Positions 1-8,779 of a stretch of DNA of 59,249 bases are shown here, in pieces. This DNA comes from Candidatus Reconcilbacillus cellulovorans (GTDB lineage Bacteria > Bacillota > Bacilli > Paenibacillales > Reconciliibacillaceae). The notes beneath the pieces were generated by a model. It saw only the letters and a list, made by a program, of their open reading frames with translations. It was not told where the DNA came from and did no database searches. The stretch covers positions 1-59,249 of the forward strand of contig MOXJ01000016.1 in the NCBI GenBank assembly GCA_002507565.1, given 5' to 3'. Position 1 is the stretch's first letter. Every line of letters starts with the position of its first letter. A program made the position numbers and the translations under genes.

Positions 1-3000
1 CCATCACGTTCGCCGCGACGAACGCGCGCTACGTCAGGCTCGTGTTTACGGCCAACACCGGCTGGCCGGCGGGACAAGTGTCCGAATTCGAAGTGTACGG
101 CGCCTCGTCGTCGCCGACGCCGACACCGACACCGACGCCGACGCCCACACCGACATCGACGCCGACGCCGACACCGACGCCAACGCCCACGCCGACACCG
201 ACGCCGACACCGACACCGACGCCGACACCGACACTGACACCGACGCCGACACCCGGCTCGGGCACCAACCTGGCGCTCGGCAAACCGATCGTTGCGTCGT
301 CGACTGTTTACACCTATGTTGCGACGAACGCCAACGACGGCAATGTTACAACTTATTGGGAAGGAGCGCCAAACTCCTACCCGAACACACTGACCGTCGA
401 TCTCGGAGCCGACGCCGACATCACGTCGATCGTCCTGAAGCTGAATCCCGATCCCGTCTGGTCGGCGCGGACACAGACCATTGAAGTGCTCGCGCATAAC
501 CAGAATACGACAACGTTCACAACCTTGGTTCCGACAGCGACGTATTCCTTCAACCCCGCCACCGGCAACCGGGTGACGATCCCCGTCTCGGCGAGAGTCA
601 GCGCCGTCCAGCTGAAGTTCACGTCCAACTCCGGCGCTCCAGCGGGACAAATCGCCGAGTTTGAAATCCTCGGCACACCCGCGCCGAATCCGGATTTGAT
701 CGTGACCGCCGTCACGTGGTCGCCCGCCTCACCGGTGGAAACGGACGCCATCACCTTAACCGCGACGGTCAAAAATAACGGCACCGCTTCGTCCACCGCG
801 ACGAACGTCAACTTCTACCTGTCGGGTCAGCTCGTCGGAACCGGTACGGTCGGCGCGCTGGCTGCGGGAGCGTCCGCCAACGTGTCGGTCAATATCGGCG
901 CAAGGACGGCCGGCACGTACAGCGTAACCGCCAAAGTCGACGAAAACAACGCCGTCATTGAACTCGACGAAACGAACAACAGCTTCACGGCGGCCTCGTC
1001 GCTCGTCGTCAACCCGGTGCCGAGCTCGGACCTCGTCGTTTCGTCCGTCAACTGGACGCCGGGCAACCCGTCGGGCGGCAACACGGTGACGTTTACCGTG
1101 ACCCTGAAAAACCAGGGCACCGTCGCTTCAGCGGACGGCGCCCACAACGTGACGCTGACGCTGAAAGACGCCGCTTCCGGCGCGACGGTGGCGACGCTCT
1201 CCGGCGCCTACAACGGCGTGATCGCCAGCGGAGCGACGACAAGCCCGATCACGCTCGGAACTTGGACGGCCGTCAACGGCAAATACAACTTGACCGCCCA
1301 GGTCGCCGTCGACGCGAACGAATTGCCGGTCAAACAGGGGAACAACACGCTGACCCAGCCGTTCTTCGTCGGACGCGGCGCCAACATGCCGTACGACTGG
1401 TACGAGGCGGAAGACGGCGCGATCGGCGGCGGCGCCGTCATCGTCGGGCCGAACCGGAAAATCGGCGACCTCGCCGGCGAAGCGTCGGGCCGGAAAGCCG
1501 TCGTCCTGAACACGACCGGCAGTTACGTCGAGTTCACGACCAAAGCGAGCACGAACACGCTGGTCGTCCGCTTCGCCATTCCCGACGCACCGGGCGGAGG
1601 TGGCATCAACGCCACGCTCAACGTCTACGTCAACGGCACATTCGCCAAGGCGATTCCGCTGACGTCGAAATACGCGTGGCTGTACGGGCCCGAGGCGAAC
1701 CCCGTCAACGACCCGAGCGCCGGACCGCCGCGCCACATTTACGACGAAGCAAACATCATGTTCGACTCGACGATTCCGGCCGGAAGCAAAATCCGCCTGC
1801 AAAAAGATTCGGACAACACGGCGGCGTACTACGCCATCGACTTCATCAACCTTGAACAAGTGTCGCCGCTGCCGAATCCGGATCCGGCCCGATACGTCGT
1901 CCCGGCGGGCTTTACCCACCAGGACGTACAGAACGCGCTCGATCGCGTCCGCATGGACACGACCGGAACGCTCGTCGGCGTCTATCTGCCGCCCGGAACG
2001 TACGAAACGTCGGGAAAATTCCAGGTGTACGGCAAACCGATTCAGGTCGTCGGCGCCGGTCCCTGGTACACGCGGTTCGTCGCACCGTCGAACCAGACGA
2101 ATACCGACATCGGCTTCAGCGTCGCCAACACGGCCAACGGTTCGACGTTCGCCCATTTCGCCTATTTCGGCAACTACGTCATCCGCATCGACGGACCGGG
2201 CAAAGTGTTCGACCTGGCGAACGTGTCGAACATCACGATCGACGACATCTGGGTCGAACATCAGGTGTGCATGTTCTGGGGCACGAACGTTCAGAACGTG
2301 ACGATCAAAAATTCCCGCATTCGCAATACGTTCGCCGACGGCATCAACATGACCAACGGCAGCAGCAACAACCGCGTCACCAACATCGAGGCTCGCTCAA
2401 CCGGCGACGACAGTTTCGCGATCTTCGCGGCGACGGACGCCGGCGGTGGCAACATGACCGGCAACATTTACGAAAACTTGACCGCCGTCCTTCCGTGGCG
2501 CGCGGCCGGACTTGCGGTATACGGCGGATACGGCAACACGTTCCGCAACATCTATATCGCCGACACGCTGACGTATTCCGGCGTGACGATCAGTTCGCTC
2601 GATTTCGGCTATCCATTCGCCGGATTCGGCGCCAACCCGCCGACCGTCCTTGAAAACATCACGATTCTGCGGTCCGGCGGCCATTTCTGGGGGGCTCAGA
2701 CGTTCCCCGGCATGTGGCTGTTCTCGGCGTCGAAACCGTTCCAGGGCATCCGCATCAACAACGTCGACATCATCGACCCGACGTACCACGGCATCATGTT
2801 CCAGACGAAATATACCGGCGGATCGCCCGAAAATCCGATCACGGATACCATCTTCACCAACATCACGATCTCGGGCGCGCGTAAGAGCGGCGACGAGTTC
2901 GACGCCAAGTCCGGCTTCGCCATCTGGGCGAACGAAATGCCCGAACCAGGACAGGGCCCGGCCGTGGGATCGGTCACGTTCAATAATCTAACGATCGTCA

Positions 3001-3059
3001 ACAGCGACATTCCGATCCGAAACCTTTGCCCGAACTTTACGATCACGATCAACCCGTAA
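1..3059 (+). CDS. GH87-type alpha-1,3-glucanase (mutanase/mycodextranase), 5'-truncated by the window
   Basis: Secreted polysaccharide hydrolase; only the 3' part is present. The frame is open to the window edge: codons from position 3 read [20 protein letters not shown], the end of a discoidin (F5/8C) domain, so the GTG at 42 is internal. Order: discoidin end (to about 104), Thr-Pro linker (110-256), second discoidin domain (about 262-680), two CARDB modules (about 690-1020 and 1024-1365), a CBM6-like beta-sandwich with YEAEDG (about 1385-1860), then a right-handed beta-helix (about 1890-3056). Three candidate catalytic aspartates sit in FADGIN (codon 2337) and TGDDSF (codons 2406 and 2409). 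Their 23/24-residue spacing matches what I recall for GH87 enzymes. The multi-domain plan resembles Bacillus circulans and Paenibacillus alpha-1,3-glucanases. The exact substrate (alpha-1,3-glucan or mixed alpha-1,3/1,4-glucan) is inferred. Confidence 0.8.
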   Translation, partial: ITFAATNARYVRLVFTANTGWPAGQVSEFEVYGASSSPTPTPTPTPTPTPTSTPTPTPTPTPTPTPTPTPTPTPTPTLTPTPTPGSGTNLALGKPIVASSTVYTYVATNANDGNVTTYWEGAPNSYPNTLTVDLGADADITSIVLKLNPDPVWSARTQTIEVLAHNQNTTTFTTLVPTATYSFNPATGNRVTIPVSARVSAVQLKFTSNSGAPAGQIAEFEILGTPAPNPDLIVTAVTWSPASPVETDAITLTATVKNNGTASSTATNVNFYLSGQLVGTGTVGALAAGASANVSVNIGARTAGTYSVTAKVDENNAVIELDETNNSFTAASSLVVNPVPSSDLVVSSVNWTPGNPSGGNTVTFTVTLKNQGTVASADGAHNVTLTLKDAASGATVATLSGAYNGVIASGATTSPITLGTWTAVNGKYNLTAQVAVDANELPVKQGNNTLTQPFFVGRGANMPYDWYEAEDGAIGGGAVIVGPNRKIGDLAGEASGRKAVVLNTTGSYVEFTTKASTNTLVVRFAIPDAPGGGGINATLNVYVNGTFAKAIPLTSKYAWLYGPEANPVNDPSAGPPRHIYDEANIMFDSTIPAGSKIRLQKDSDNTAAYYAIDFINLEQVSPLPNPDPARYVVPAGFTHQDVQNALDRVRMDTTGTLVGVYLPPGTYETSGKFQVYGKPIQVVGAGPWYTRFVAPSNQTNTDIGFSVANTANGSTFAHFAYFGNYVIRIDGPGKVFDLANVSNITIDDIWVEHQVCMFWGTNVQNVTIKNSRIRNTFADGINMTNGSSNNRVTNIEARSTGDDSFAIFAATDAGGGNMTGNIYENLTAVLPWRAAGLAVYGGYGNTFRNIYIADTLTYSGVTISSLDFGYPFAGFGANPPTVLENITILRSGGHFWGAQTFPGMWLFSASKPFQGIRINNVDIIDPTYHGIMFQTKYTGGSPENPITDTIFTNITISGARKSGDEFDAKSGFAIWANEMPEPGQGPAVGSVTFNNLTIVNSDIPIRNLCPNFTITINP
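110..256 (+). repeat. Thr-Pro microsatellite linker
   Basis: A run of alternating ACN-CCN codons (acgccgacaccgacg-like units) encodes a (TP)n linker with single Ser and Leu interruptions, between two discoidin domains. Such linkers separate binding modules from catalytic modules in secreted glycosidases. The opposite strand gives an open (VG)n frame that is only a shadow. Confidence 0.9.
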
Positions 3060-3080
3060 AAATACGCCGTCCGAAACGCC

Positions 3081-3120
3081 GACAGCCGCGCGGAACTTTT
3101 CCGTGCGGCTGTCTTCGATT
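3081..3120. terminator. Intrinsic terminator between convergent genes
   Basis: Hairpin with arms GACAGCCGC...GCGGCTGTC (outer 9 bp, 3081-3113), extended inward by CGGAA/TTCCG. It lies just after the glucanase stop and before the end of the facing membrane-protein gene. The T-tract on the plus side is short (TCTTCGATT) and that on the minus side is weak. Confidence 0.7.
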
Positions 3121-3150
3121 CGAGCGAAGCAAACGGCGAAGAATTTTCGT

Positions 3151-3639
3151 TCACCACGCGCGCGTATTCCGTTTTCCGACCAGCAGATAGACGCCGGCCG
3201 CGATCAGCACCAACGCCACCGCCGTCGCTCCGCCTGCGACCAACAGACTGACCGCCAGGCCGATCGCCGAAACGACGGCCAGCACGATCGCCGGCGCCAG
3301 CGCTTCGCGTCTACGGCCGAACAGGTACAATTCGAAGAGCCCGACGGCCGCTCCGAACGGAAATACGGGCCACAAAACGCCGAGTGCCCCCCACCCGAAC
3401 GTCGCGCAATAAAAAAACAGCATCGCGTACGTCAGCAGCATGCCGCCCGGAACGAGCGCGAGCGCGGACAGCCACCGATTGAAATAGAGCACATGCAACG
3501 CAAGACCGGCGATCAGCACGAGCATCGGCCACATTTTGCCGCCCCAATAACGAAAAAATCCCCACTGTCCCAGCAACAAAACGATTCCCGCACCCACGGC
3601 GGCCGCTCCAAGGGCCGTCCGCCTGTTTTTCGACATCAT
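3151..3639 (-). CDS. Predicted integral membrane protein
   Basis: A 162-residue protein with about six hydrophobic segments separated by short polar turns (FFRYWGGK, ELYLFGRRREA) and a basic C-terminus (KRNTRAW). The alternating pattern recalls the membrane part of LiaF/DUF5668-type proteins, but I see no motif that names it. Two adjacent ATG codons (MMSK) offer starts at 3639 or 3636; a GGGAG lies about 12 nt upstream. It sits 57 nt downstream of terC and may be cotranscribed. Function unknown. Confidence 0.65.
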   Translation of the reverse strand: MMSKNRRTALGAAAVGAGIVLLLGQWGFFRYWGGKMWPMLVLIAGLALHVLYFNRWLSALALVPGGMLLTYAMLFFYCATFGWGALGVLWPVFPFGAAVGLFELYLFGRRREALAPAIVLAVVSAIGLAVSLLVAGGATAVALVLIAAGVYLLVGKRNTRAW

Positions 3640-3696
3640 CCCGTCGCACCACTCCCTATTCCCGACGCCGTCCGGGCAACCCGTCCTGCCCCCATT

Positions 3697-4383
3697 TTAG
3701 CGGAAAAAGTCGGTTTTGAACAGACGGCGCCCGAGCAGCCCGAGCGCAATCGTCAGCGCGACGACGGCGGGCGGTATCGCTTTCAGACGAAAATCAGAGC
3801 CTAAGACTCGCACGACGTGCGGATCCTCGATCAACATGCCGCCGGCTGTATAAGCCAGTACTGCAGCTCCGGCGACGACGAGTACAGGAAACCGGTCCAA
3901 CAGGCGAACGGCAAGGCCGCCTCCCCATACCGTCAACGGAATACTGAGCGCGACGCCGACCGCCGTCGCAACTGCGCTTCCTTCCGACAACGCCGCGACG
4001 GCGAGCGCGTTGTCCAGACTCATGACGAAATCGGCGAAAACGATCGTGCGGACGGCTTCCCGCAAGCGCGGCGCCGCTTCACTCCCCGACCCCCCGAACC
4101 GGACCGAGCTGATTCCGCCGCCGTCTTGTGTCGAAAGTTTAACGGCGATCCAGACGAGGCATGCCGCGCCGATCATGCGCACGTAAGGTACCGCAAACAG
4201 CCAAGCGGCAAAGACGGTCATCACCAGGCGAAGCGCGACGGCGAAAGCGGTCCCCCACGCGATCGCTTTCCGTCGTTCGTCCGGCGGCAACCCCCGGCCG
4301 GCCATCCCGATGACGATCGCGTTGTCGCCGCTCAACACCAGGTTGACCAACAGAATTTCCAGCCACCACGCCCAGTCGCCCAT
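3697..4383 (-). CDS. TerC-family integral membrane protein (YjbE-like)
   Basis: A 228-residue multi-spanning membrane protein with the family's signature acidic membrane motifs: NLVLSGDNAIVIGMA near the N-terminus and FADFVMSLDNALAVAA mid-protein. TerC/YjbE proteins are linked to metal ion (notably manganese) export in Bacilli. Start: ATG at 4383, preceded by GGGGGAG at 9 nt. I looked for the yybP-ykoY manganese riboswitch often found before such genes; the 75 nt between this gene and thiI is too short and shows no match. It is downstream of thiI on the same strand. Confidence 0.85.
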   Translation of the reverse strand: MGDWAWWLEILLVNLVLSGDNAIVIGMAGRGLPPDERRKAIAWGTAFAVALRLVMTVFAAWLFAVPYVRMIGAACLVWIAVKLSTQDGGGISSVRFGGSGSEAAPRLREAVRTIVFADFVMSLDNALAVAALSEGSAVATAVGVALSIPLTVWGGGLAVRLLDRFPVLVVAGAAVLAYTAGGMLIEDPHVVRVLGSDFRLKAIPPAVVALTIALGLLGRRLFKTDFFR

Positions 4384-4458
4384 CGGTCCGGACTCCCCCT
4401 ACATGTCTCTTTACTCACAGGGTATGTCCGTCCGGAACCCGAACAGAACCAGGCCCCA

Positions 4459-5673
4459 TCAAAACAAGGACTCGATCGCTTCCCGATCGCGCAGAGGGCC
4501 TTGCGGCGTCACTTCAAGCGTTTCGACGCGTTCCGCGGCTTCCCGCTCGAGAGAAGAAAGCCAGTCCCAGTAATGTTCGAACCGCTCCACCACGCGCAAA
4601 TTCGGATTGGTGCTCGGCGATTTCGGCACGAAAAGTGTGCAGCAGTCCTCATACGGCCGGATGGAAATGGAATACGTCCCGATTTTCTCGGCCAGCCGGA
4701 CGATGTCGGTCTTGTCCGTCGCGATCAGCGGTCGAATCACCGGTAAGTCGGCGACTTTGCCGATGACGTGCAGACTGGCGAGTGTTTGGCTGGCGACCTG
4801 TCCGAGACTTTCTCCGGTCACGATGCCCCGCGCTCCCCGCAGGCCGGCGATCGTCTGGGCGATGCGGAACATCGAACGGCGCATCATCGTAATCAGCAAA
4901 TGTTCGGGGCAAGCCGACTTCAGCCGGAGCTGGATGTCCGTAAACGAAACGAGATGCAGCGTCATTTGACCGCAATAACGCGCCAATACCGCCGCGAGAT
5001 CGATCACTTTTTGCCGGGCGCGGTCGCTCGTATACGGCATGCTGTGGAAATGGACCGCCTCGATCGCCAGCCCTCTTCGCATGGCCAGCCATCCGGCGAC
5101 TGGGCTGTCGATGCCGCCGGACAATAAAAGAACCGCCTTTCCGTTCGTCCCGACCGGGAAGCCGCCGAGGCCGGGAATCGTATCGGAATAGACGAACGCC
5201 TCCGTATCGCGGATTTCAACGGACACTTCGATGTCCGGCCGATGCAGGTCCACTTTCAGATGCGGACGGCGCTCCAGCACGCGGCTGCCCAGCATCGGGT
5301 TCAATTCGCGAGTCGTGTACGGAAAACGTTTGTTCGCCCGACGGACCGAAATTTTGAACGTACGCGGTTCGGGACGTTTGGCGTCGATTGCGGACAGTAC
5401 CGCATCCAAAATCGCGTCGAGCTCAAGCGGAACGCGAATGACGGGACTGAACGATACGAGTCCGAAGACGGTCCCCAGCGCTTCCCGAACGCCTTCGTAA
5501 GGTTCGCCGTTCAGGCGGACGTACAGTCTGCCGTAATCTTTTTCCACCACGGCGTTCGGAAATGCGGCGATCGCCCGTTTAACCTCGCGAACGGCCTGGT
5601 CCTCAAACCAGGCGCGGTTTCGTCCTTTTAATGTCAATTCGCCGAAACGCAACAACACGTCCTGAACGTCCAT
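4459..5673 (-). CDS. thiI: tRNA 4-thiouridine synthase ThiI
   Basis: Uses ATP to adenylate U8 of tRNA and inserts sulfur delivered by a cysteine desulfurase; also implicated in thiazole synthesis. The 404 residues match the Bacillus-type length without a C-terminal rhodanese domain. An N-terminal ferredoxin-like/THUMP region (about 1-165) is followed by the PP-loop LLLSGGIDSPVAG (SGGIDS at 185-190) and a C-terminal PYEDCCTLF cysteine pair. Start ATG at 5673 has AAGGGAG upstream. Its partner desulfurase is encoded 33 nt upstream on the same strand, the usual nifZ-thiI arrangement. Confidence 0.95.
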   Translation of the reverse strand: MDVQDVLLRFGELTLKGRNRAWFEDQAVREVKRAIAAFPNAVVEKDYGRLYVRLNGEPYEGVREALGTVFGLVSFSPVIRVPLELDAILDAVLSAIDAKRPEPRTFKISVRRANKRFPYTTRELNPMLGSRVLERRPHLKVDLHRPDIEVSVEIRDTEAFVYSDTIPGLGGFPVGTNGKAVLLLSGGIDSPVAGWLAMRRGLAIEAVHFHSMPYTSDRARQKVIDLAAVLARYCGQMTLHLVSFTDIQLRLKSACPEHLLITMMRRSMFRIAQTIAGLRGARGIVTGESLGQVASQTLASLHVIGKVADLPVIRPLIATDKTDIVRLAEKIGTYSISIRPYEDCCTLFVPKSPSTNPNLRVVERFEHYWDWLSSLEREAAERVETLEVTPQGPLRDREAIESLF

Positions 5674-5706
5674 GCCTCGAAACTCCCTTTTCTTCCGCAG
5701 CGCTCG

Positions 5707-6861
5707 TCAGACTTTCATACGAACAACCCGTTCCAACGCGCGGCTCAGCCGCTCGACAAGCAGATCGACGTCGTCCTCGGCATGCTCGGCCGACAGGCTG
5801 ATGCGCAGTCCCGACATCGAAATCACGCCACCTCTGCCCATGGCTTCTAAAACCCGGCTCGGCTTGTCTTTCCGCGAAGAGCAGGCGGACTGCGTCGAAA
5901 TGTAAATCCCGTCTGCTTCCAACTCGTGCACGATCGTCTCGGCCTTCACGCCCGGCACCGACAGGTGCACGATGTGCGGAGCCGCCTCCGGCGCGTCCTC
6001 GGGGCCGTTCAGCGTCACTCCGGGCAGCTCGCGCAGACGGTTCCGCAAACGCCGGCGGAGCGCGTACATGCGCTCGGCGTCCTGCTTTTGGCGCTCCGCA
6101 GCAAGACGGGCTGCTTTCGCCATGGCGACGACGCCGGCGACATGTTCGGTTCCGGAGCGCAACCCCATCTCCTGGCCGCCGCCGGACAACAGCGGCATCA
6201 ACTCCACGGCGCCGCGTTTGTACAAAAAACCGGCCCCTTTCGGGCCACGAAATTTGTGCGCGGAGAAACTCATCAGATCGACGCCCCAGCCGCGCGGATC
6301 AATCGGCAATCTGCCGAAACTCTGAACGGCGTCGACGTGAAACAGCGTTTTCGGTCTAGATGCGAGCAAACGCCCGATTTCCGCGATCGGCTGCACGCTG
6401 CCGACCTCGTTGTTGACGTGCATGACGCTGACGAGAATCGTATCATCGCGCAAGGCGCGCTCCACGTCGCCGACGCGCACGATACCCTTGTGGTCGACCG
6501 GCAGATACGTCACTTCATATCCGAACGACTCCAGCTGCCGGAATGCCTCGAATACGGAAGGATGCTCGATCGCCGTCGTCACCAGGTGGCGTCCGCGCTC
6601 TGCGTAGCGAAAGGCGGCGCCCTTGATCGCAAGGTTGTTGCTCTCCGTACCGCCGGACGTAAACACAATCTCGTCCGCATCGACGCCGATCACGGAAGCG
6701 ATCGTTTCGCGGGCGCGACGGACGAGTGACTCCGCTTCGGCGCCCAGCCGGTGCAAAGACGACGGATTGCCGACGTAGGACCGCATCACTTCGGCATAAA
6801 CGGCAACGACCTCCTCCCTCGGAGGCGTCGTGGCGGCGTGATCGAAATAAAGCTCCCGCAT
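5707..6861 (-). CDS. nifZ: Cysteine desulfurase (NifS/IscS family, NifZ-like)
   Basis: PLP enzyme converting cysteine to alanine with a persulfide intermediate; by position it is the sulfur donor for ThiI. The 384 residues begin MRELYFDHAATTPP, the family N-terminus. Visible sites: H100 stacking on PLP (AIEHPSV), the Schiff-base lysine K203 in SFSAHKFRGPKG, and the active Cys 327 in STQSACSSRKD. Start ATG at 6861 follows GGGGAG at 8 nt. It is cotranscribed with thiI downstream and probably with the lytic transglycosylase upstream (24 nt gap). Confidence 0.93.
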   Translation of the reverse strand: MRELYFDHAATTPPREEVVAVYAEVMRSYVGNPSSLHRLGAEAESLVRRARETIASVIGVDADEIVFTSGGTESNNLAIKGAAFRYAERGRHLVTTAIEHPSVFEAFRQLESFGYEVTYLPVDHKGIVRVGDVERALRDDTILVSVMHVNNEVGSVQPIAEIGRLLASRPKTLFHVDAVQSFGRLPIDPRGWGVDLMSFSAHKFRGPKGAGFLYKRGAVELMPLLSGGGQEMGLRSGTEHVAGVVAMAKAARLAAERQKQDAERMYALRRRLRNRLRELPGVTLNGPEDAPEAAPHIVHLSVPGVKAETIVHELEADGIYISTQSACSSRKDKPSRVLEAMGRGGVISMSGLRISLSAEHAEDDVDLLVERLSRALERVVRMKV

Positions 6862-6885
6862 CGCAACTGCTCCCCTTCAAGCACT

Positions 6886-7575
6886 TCAAACCGATGCGAA
6901 CGCGGCCCGCCAAACTTTCTGCACGTATTCGATCGTCTCCTGCGGCAAAAGGTGAGCGCGCGCGGCCAAATCCGCAGCGGTCCGAACGCCAGCGCGGTCG
7001 ATCCGTCCCGGCCCGGCGTTGTACGCCGCCAGAGCGACGGCTACATCGCCGCCGTAACGGCGGATCAGCTGGGACAAATACTTCGCCCCGCCCATTACGT
7101 TGGCCGCAGGATCGAACGGATCGGACACGCCCATCGCCCTTGCCGTAGCGTCGGTCAGCTGCATGAGTCCTTTGGCGCCCTTCGGAGAAACGGCGTCGGG
7201 CCGGAAACCGGATTCGACCTCGACGACGGCAGCCAACAGGCGCGGGTCGAGGCCGTATTGCCGCGCCGCACGGTCGAGAAGCGCCCGATATTCGTCGGGC
7301 ACCGACGCCGGCACGTCAGCATCCGGAGCGGCTTTTTGCACATCGCCGGGTTCAACTCCCTCCGGGGGCGCAAACGGCAGGTGGACGGCGAAAGCGGTAA
7401 CGGACGGCCGCAGCACCGATGCAACGGAATTGGTGGAAAAAGACGCCGTTTCCAATAACGCTTGAAAAACGCCTTCACCCGCCGCCGGACTTTTCCCGCT
7501 TCGGCTTTCATCCAGCAATGTCGCCCACAAATGCCATACAAGCCATTGTTCCAGACGACTCGTCACCACGCGCAT
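6886..7575 (-). CDS. Lytic transglycosylase (SLT/goose-lysozyme fold)
   Basis: Predicted peptidoglycan-cleaving enzyme. The C-terminal half carries SLT-family landmarks: the catalytic glutamate in VVEVESGFRPDAVS, the GAKGLMQLT block, and AALAAYNAGPGRID. The N-terminal half is low complexity and Pro/Ala rich; no clear signal peptide is seen. I choose ATG at 7575 (MRVVTSRLEQ) because GAGGT lies 8 nt upstream. The in-frame ATG at 7593 has no ribosome site and lies at about the predicted transcription start. Length 229 residues. Confidence 0.85.
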   Translation of the reverse strand: MRVVTSRLEQWLVWHLWATLLDESRSGKSPAAGEGVFQALLETASFSTNSVASVLRPSVTAFAVHLPFAPPEGVEPGDVQKAAPDADVPASVPDEYRALLDRAARQYGLDPRLLAAVVEVESGFRPDAVSPKGAKGLMQLTDATARAMGVSDPFDPAANVMGGAKYLSQLIRRYGGDVAVALAAYNAGPGRIDRAGVRTAADLAARAHLLPQETIEYVQKVWRAAFASV

Positions 7576-7595
7576 CGCGTTCAACCTCAGCATCT

Positions 7596-7625
7596 ATTGT
7601 AACACGGGATTCGTCGCCCGAACAA
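7596..7625 (-). promoter_or_regulatory. Putative sigma-A promoter for the transglycosylase-nifZ-thiI unit
   Basis: Read on the minus strand: TTGTTC (-35, 7620-7625), 18-nt spacer, TACAAT (-10, 7596-7601). The -35 box overlaps the T-tract of the upstream terminator. The -35 match is only partial. Confidence 0.5.
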
Positions 7626-7651
7626 AGGGGCCCGTATTCGAATCGGGCCCC
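7618..7651 (-). terminator. Intrinsic terminator after the DUF1540/membrane-protein pair
   Basis: On the minus strand GGGGCCCG, a 9-nt loop and CGGGCCCC (7627-7651) are followed by TTTGTTC. It ends the two-gene unit at 7657-8090. Confidence 0.8.
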
Positions 7652-7656
7652 CGTCG

Positions 7657-7878
7657 TCATACGATCGAAGCCAAAAACGCCGTGAAACCGATCGCTGCCG
7701 ACCAGACGCCGATCGCCCGCTGTCCCAGGAAAAAGGCGATCATTCCCGCCACGGCCGCCGCGGGTCCGAACGCCGCCCCGAAAAAAAACAACGACAAAAC
7801 CGCCAGCGCGAGCGCCGTCCATCCGATCCAGCGCGCTTCGGCGTCGCTTACGGACAATTTTTCCGCGCCGCCGTTCAT
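7657..7878 (-). CDS. Small two-helix membrane protein (DUF4190-like)
   Basis: A 73-residue protein (MNGGAEKLSVSDAEARW...) with two hydrophobic helices separated by FFLGQRAIGVW, similar in layout to DUF4190 proteins. The ATG at 7876-7878 overlaps the TGA of the upstream DUF1540 gene in an ATGA, implying translational coupling. An upstream extension of the frame is Arg-rich and belongs to the overlapping gene. Function unknown. Confidence 0.65.
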   Translation of the reverse strand: MNGGAEKLSVSDAEARWIGWTALALAVLSLFFFGAAFGPAAAVAGMIAFFLGQRAIGVWSAAIGFTAFLASIV

Positions 7879-8090
7879 TCGTACGGTTTCCTCCGAAACG
7901 TGCGGCAGCACGTCTGCGACGACGTCTGCGCGGCGTCCTCGTAAACGACTCGATACGTGTCGCCCGCGAATTCGACGTCCTCTTTCCGGTTCGCGTGGCG
8001 GTCCGTCGTAATCAGGATCGCGTCCGCCCCGCAGTCGTCGCCTTCTTTCCAATACACACAATTGGATACGCTGCATTTGACCGTCGGCAC
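7875..8090 (-). CDS. DUF1540 domain protein
   Basis: A 71-residue cysteine-rich protein. It begins MPTVKCSVSNCVYWKEGDDCGADAI, the DUF1540 pattern of spaced cysteines thought to bind metal; a second Cys pair is in SQTCCRTF. I choose GTG at 8090 (GGGGAGG about 11 nt upstream) over the GTG at 8102, which overlaps that ribosome site. It is coupled by a 4-nt overlap to the small membrane protein downstream. DUF1540 proteins are common in spore formers; the role is not established. Confidence 0.8.
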   Translation of the reverse strand: MPTVKCSVSNCVYWKEGDDCGADAILITTDRHANRKEDVEFAGDTYRVVYEDAAQTSSQTCCRTFRRKPYE

Positions 8091-8165
8091 GGCGGCCGTC
8101 ACCTCCCCAGACCTAGCATGGTCCGGGAAGAAACTCGAGATGCGCTCGGCCCGCCGCCAATTCGT

Positions 8166-8672
8166 TCAGACGCGTTCGCCTCTCAACCTTTTTTGGTGAA
8201 TGTATTCGGTTTCATAATAAGACAATTCCTCGCGGAGCGGTTCAAAAATGCCGGCCAGCGCCACCGTCAAATCGCGCACTTCCCGGCACGGCTTTTTGCG
8301 GAATTTGATCGAATCCTGACCGGAATAGGCATATCGCGCGTCTTCGGAATAACACTCGTGCTGCGGATAAAAAAACCGGTTGACGCATTGATGATAAACG
8401 TCGTAAAGCGCGCGTTCCGCCTGGTCCGCGTTGAACTGCGGCCGCCGGAGCGCCTGTCCGAGTTTTTCGTACACGACTTCGCTGAAGACGAGCAAATGCC
8501 GCATGTCGGACAGATAGCCGCGGTAAAATTCGTCCATGGCGGGGTCGTTGCCGGGGTTCAGCCGAGGAAGCGAAAAATCGTTCAGAAATGTTTCCAGCAG
8601 GGAAACGGCTTCTTTCAATTTCGCGCGCGACGATTCGCACAACGCCTTGATCTCTTCCGCCGTTTTTTGCAC
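8166..8672 (-). CDS. YpuI-like (DUF3907) protein
   Basis: A 168-residue soluble, mostly helical protein (MQKTAEEIKALCESSRAKLKEAV...) resembling Bacillus YpuI (DUF3907), function unknown. Landmarks are LSDMRHLLVFSEVVYEKL and CVNRFFYPQHECYSEDARYAYSGQDSIKFR. I place the start at GTG 8672 because AAGGAGGT lies 8 nt upstream; the in-frame TTG at 8681 abuts that site. It is divergent from the subtilase gene. Confidence 0.65.
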   Translation of the reverse strand: MQKTAEEIKALCESSRAKLKEAVSLLETFLNDFSLPRLNPGNDPAMDEFYRGYLSDMRHLLVFSEVVYEKLGQALRRPQFNADQAERALYDVYHQCVNRFFYPQHECYSEDARYAYSGQDSIKFRKKPCREVRDLTVALAGIFEPLREELSYYETEYIHQKRLRGERV

Positions 8673-8779
8673 GACGAACAACCTCCTTCATGTACCATCG
8701 TACCTGAAAAACGCGCATAAGAAAAGTTTCCGACGACCATCCTAACGCCCGGATAAACGGAAAGCGGGGAGAGTCCGCC

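Noticed and set aside
42-44. GTG at 42 as the true start of the glucanase
   Set aside because: The frame is open to the window edge and the codons before it complete a discoidin domain, so the gene begins outside the window.
29-283. Val-Gly repeat protein on the minus strand
   Set aside because: Complement of the Thr-Pro codon repeat of the glucanase.
4384-4458. yybP-ykoY manganese riboswitch before the TerC gene
   Set aside because: Only 75 nt separate the gene from thiI and no matching conserved motif is seen.
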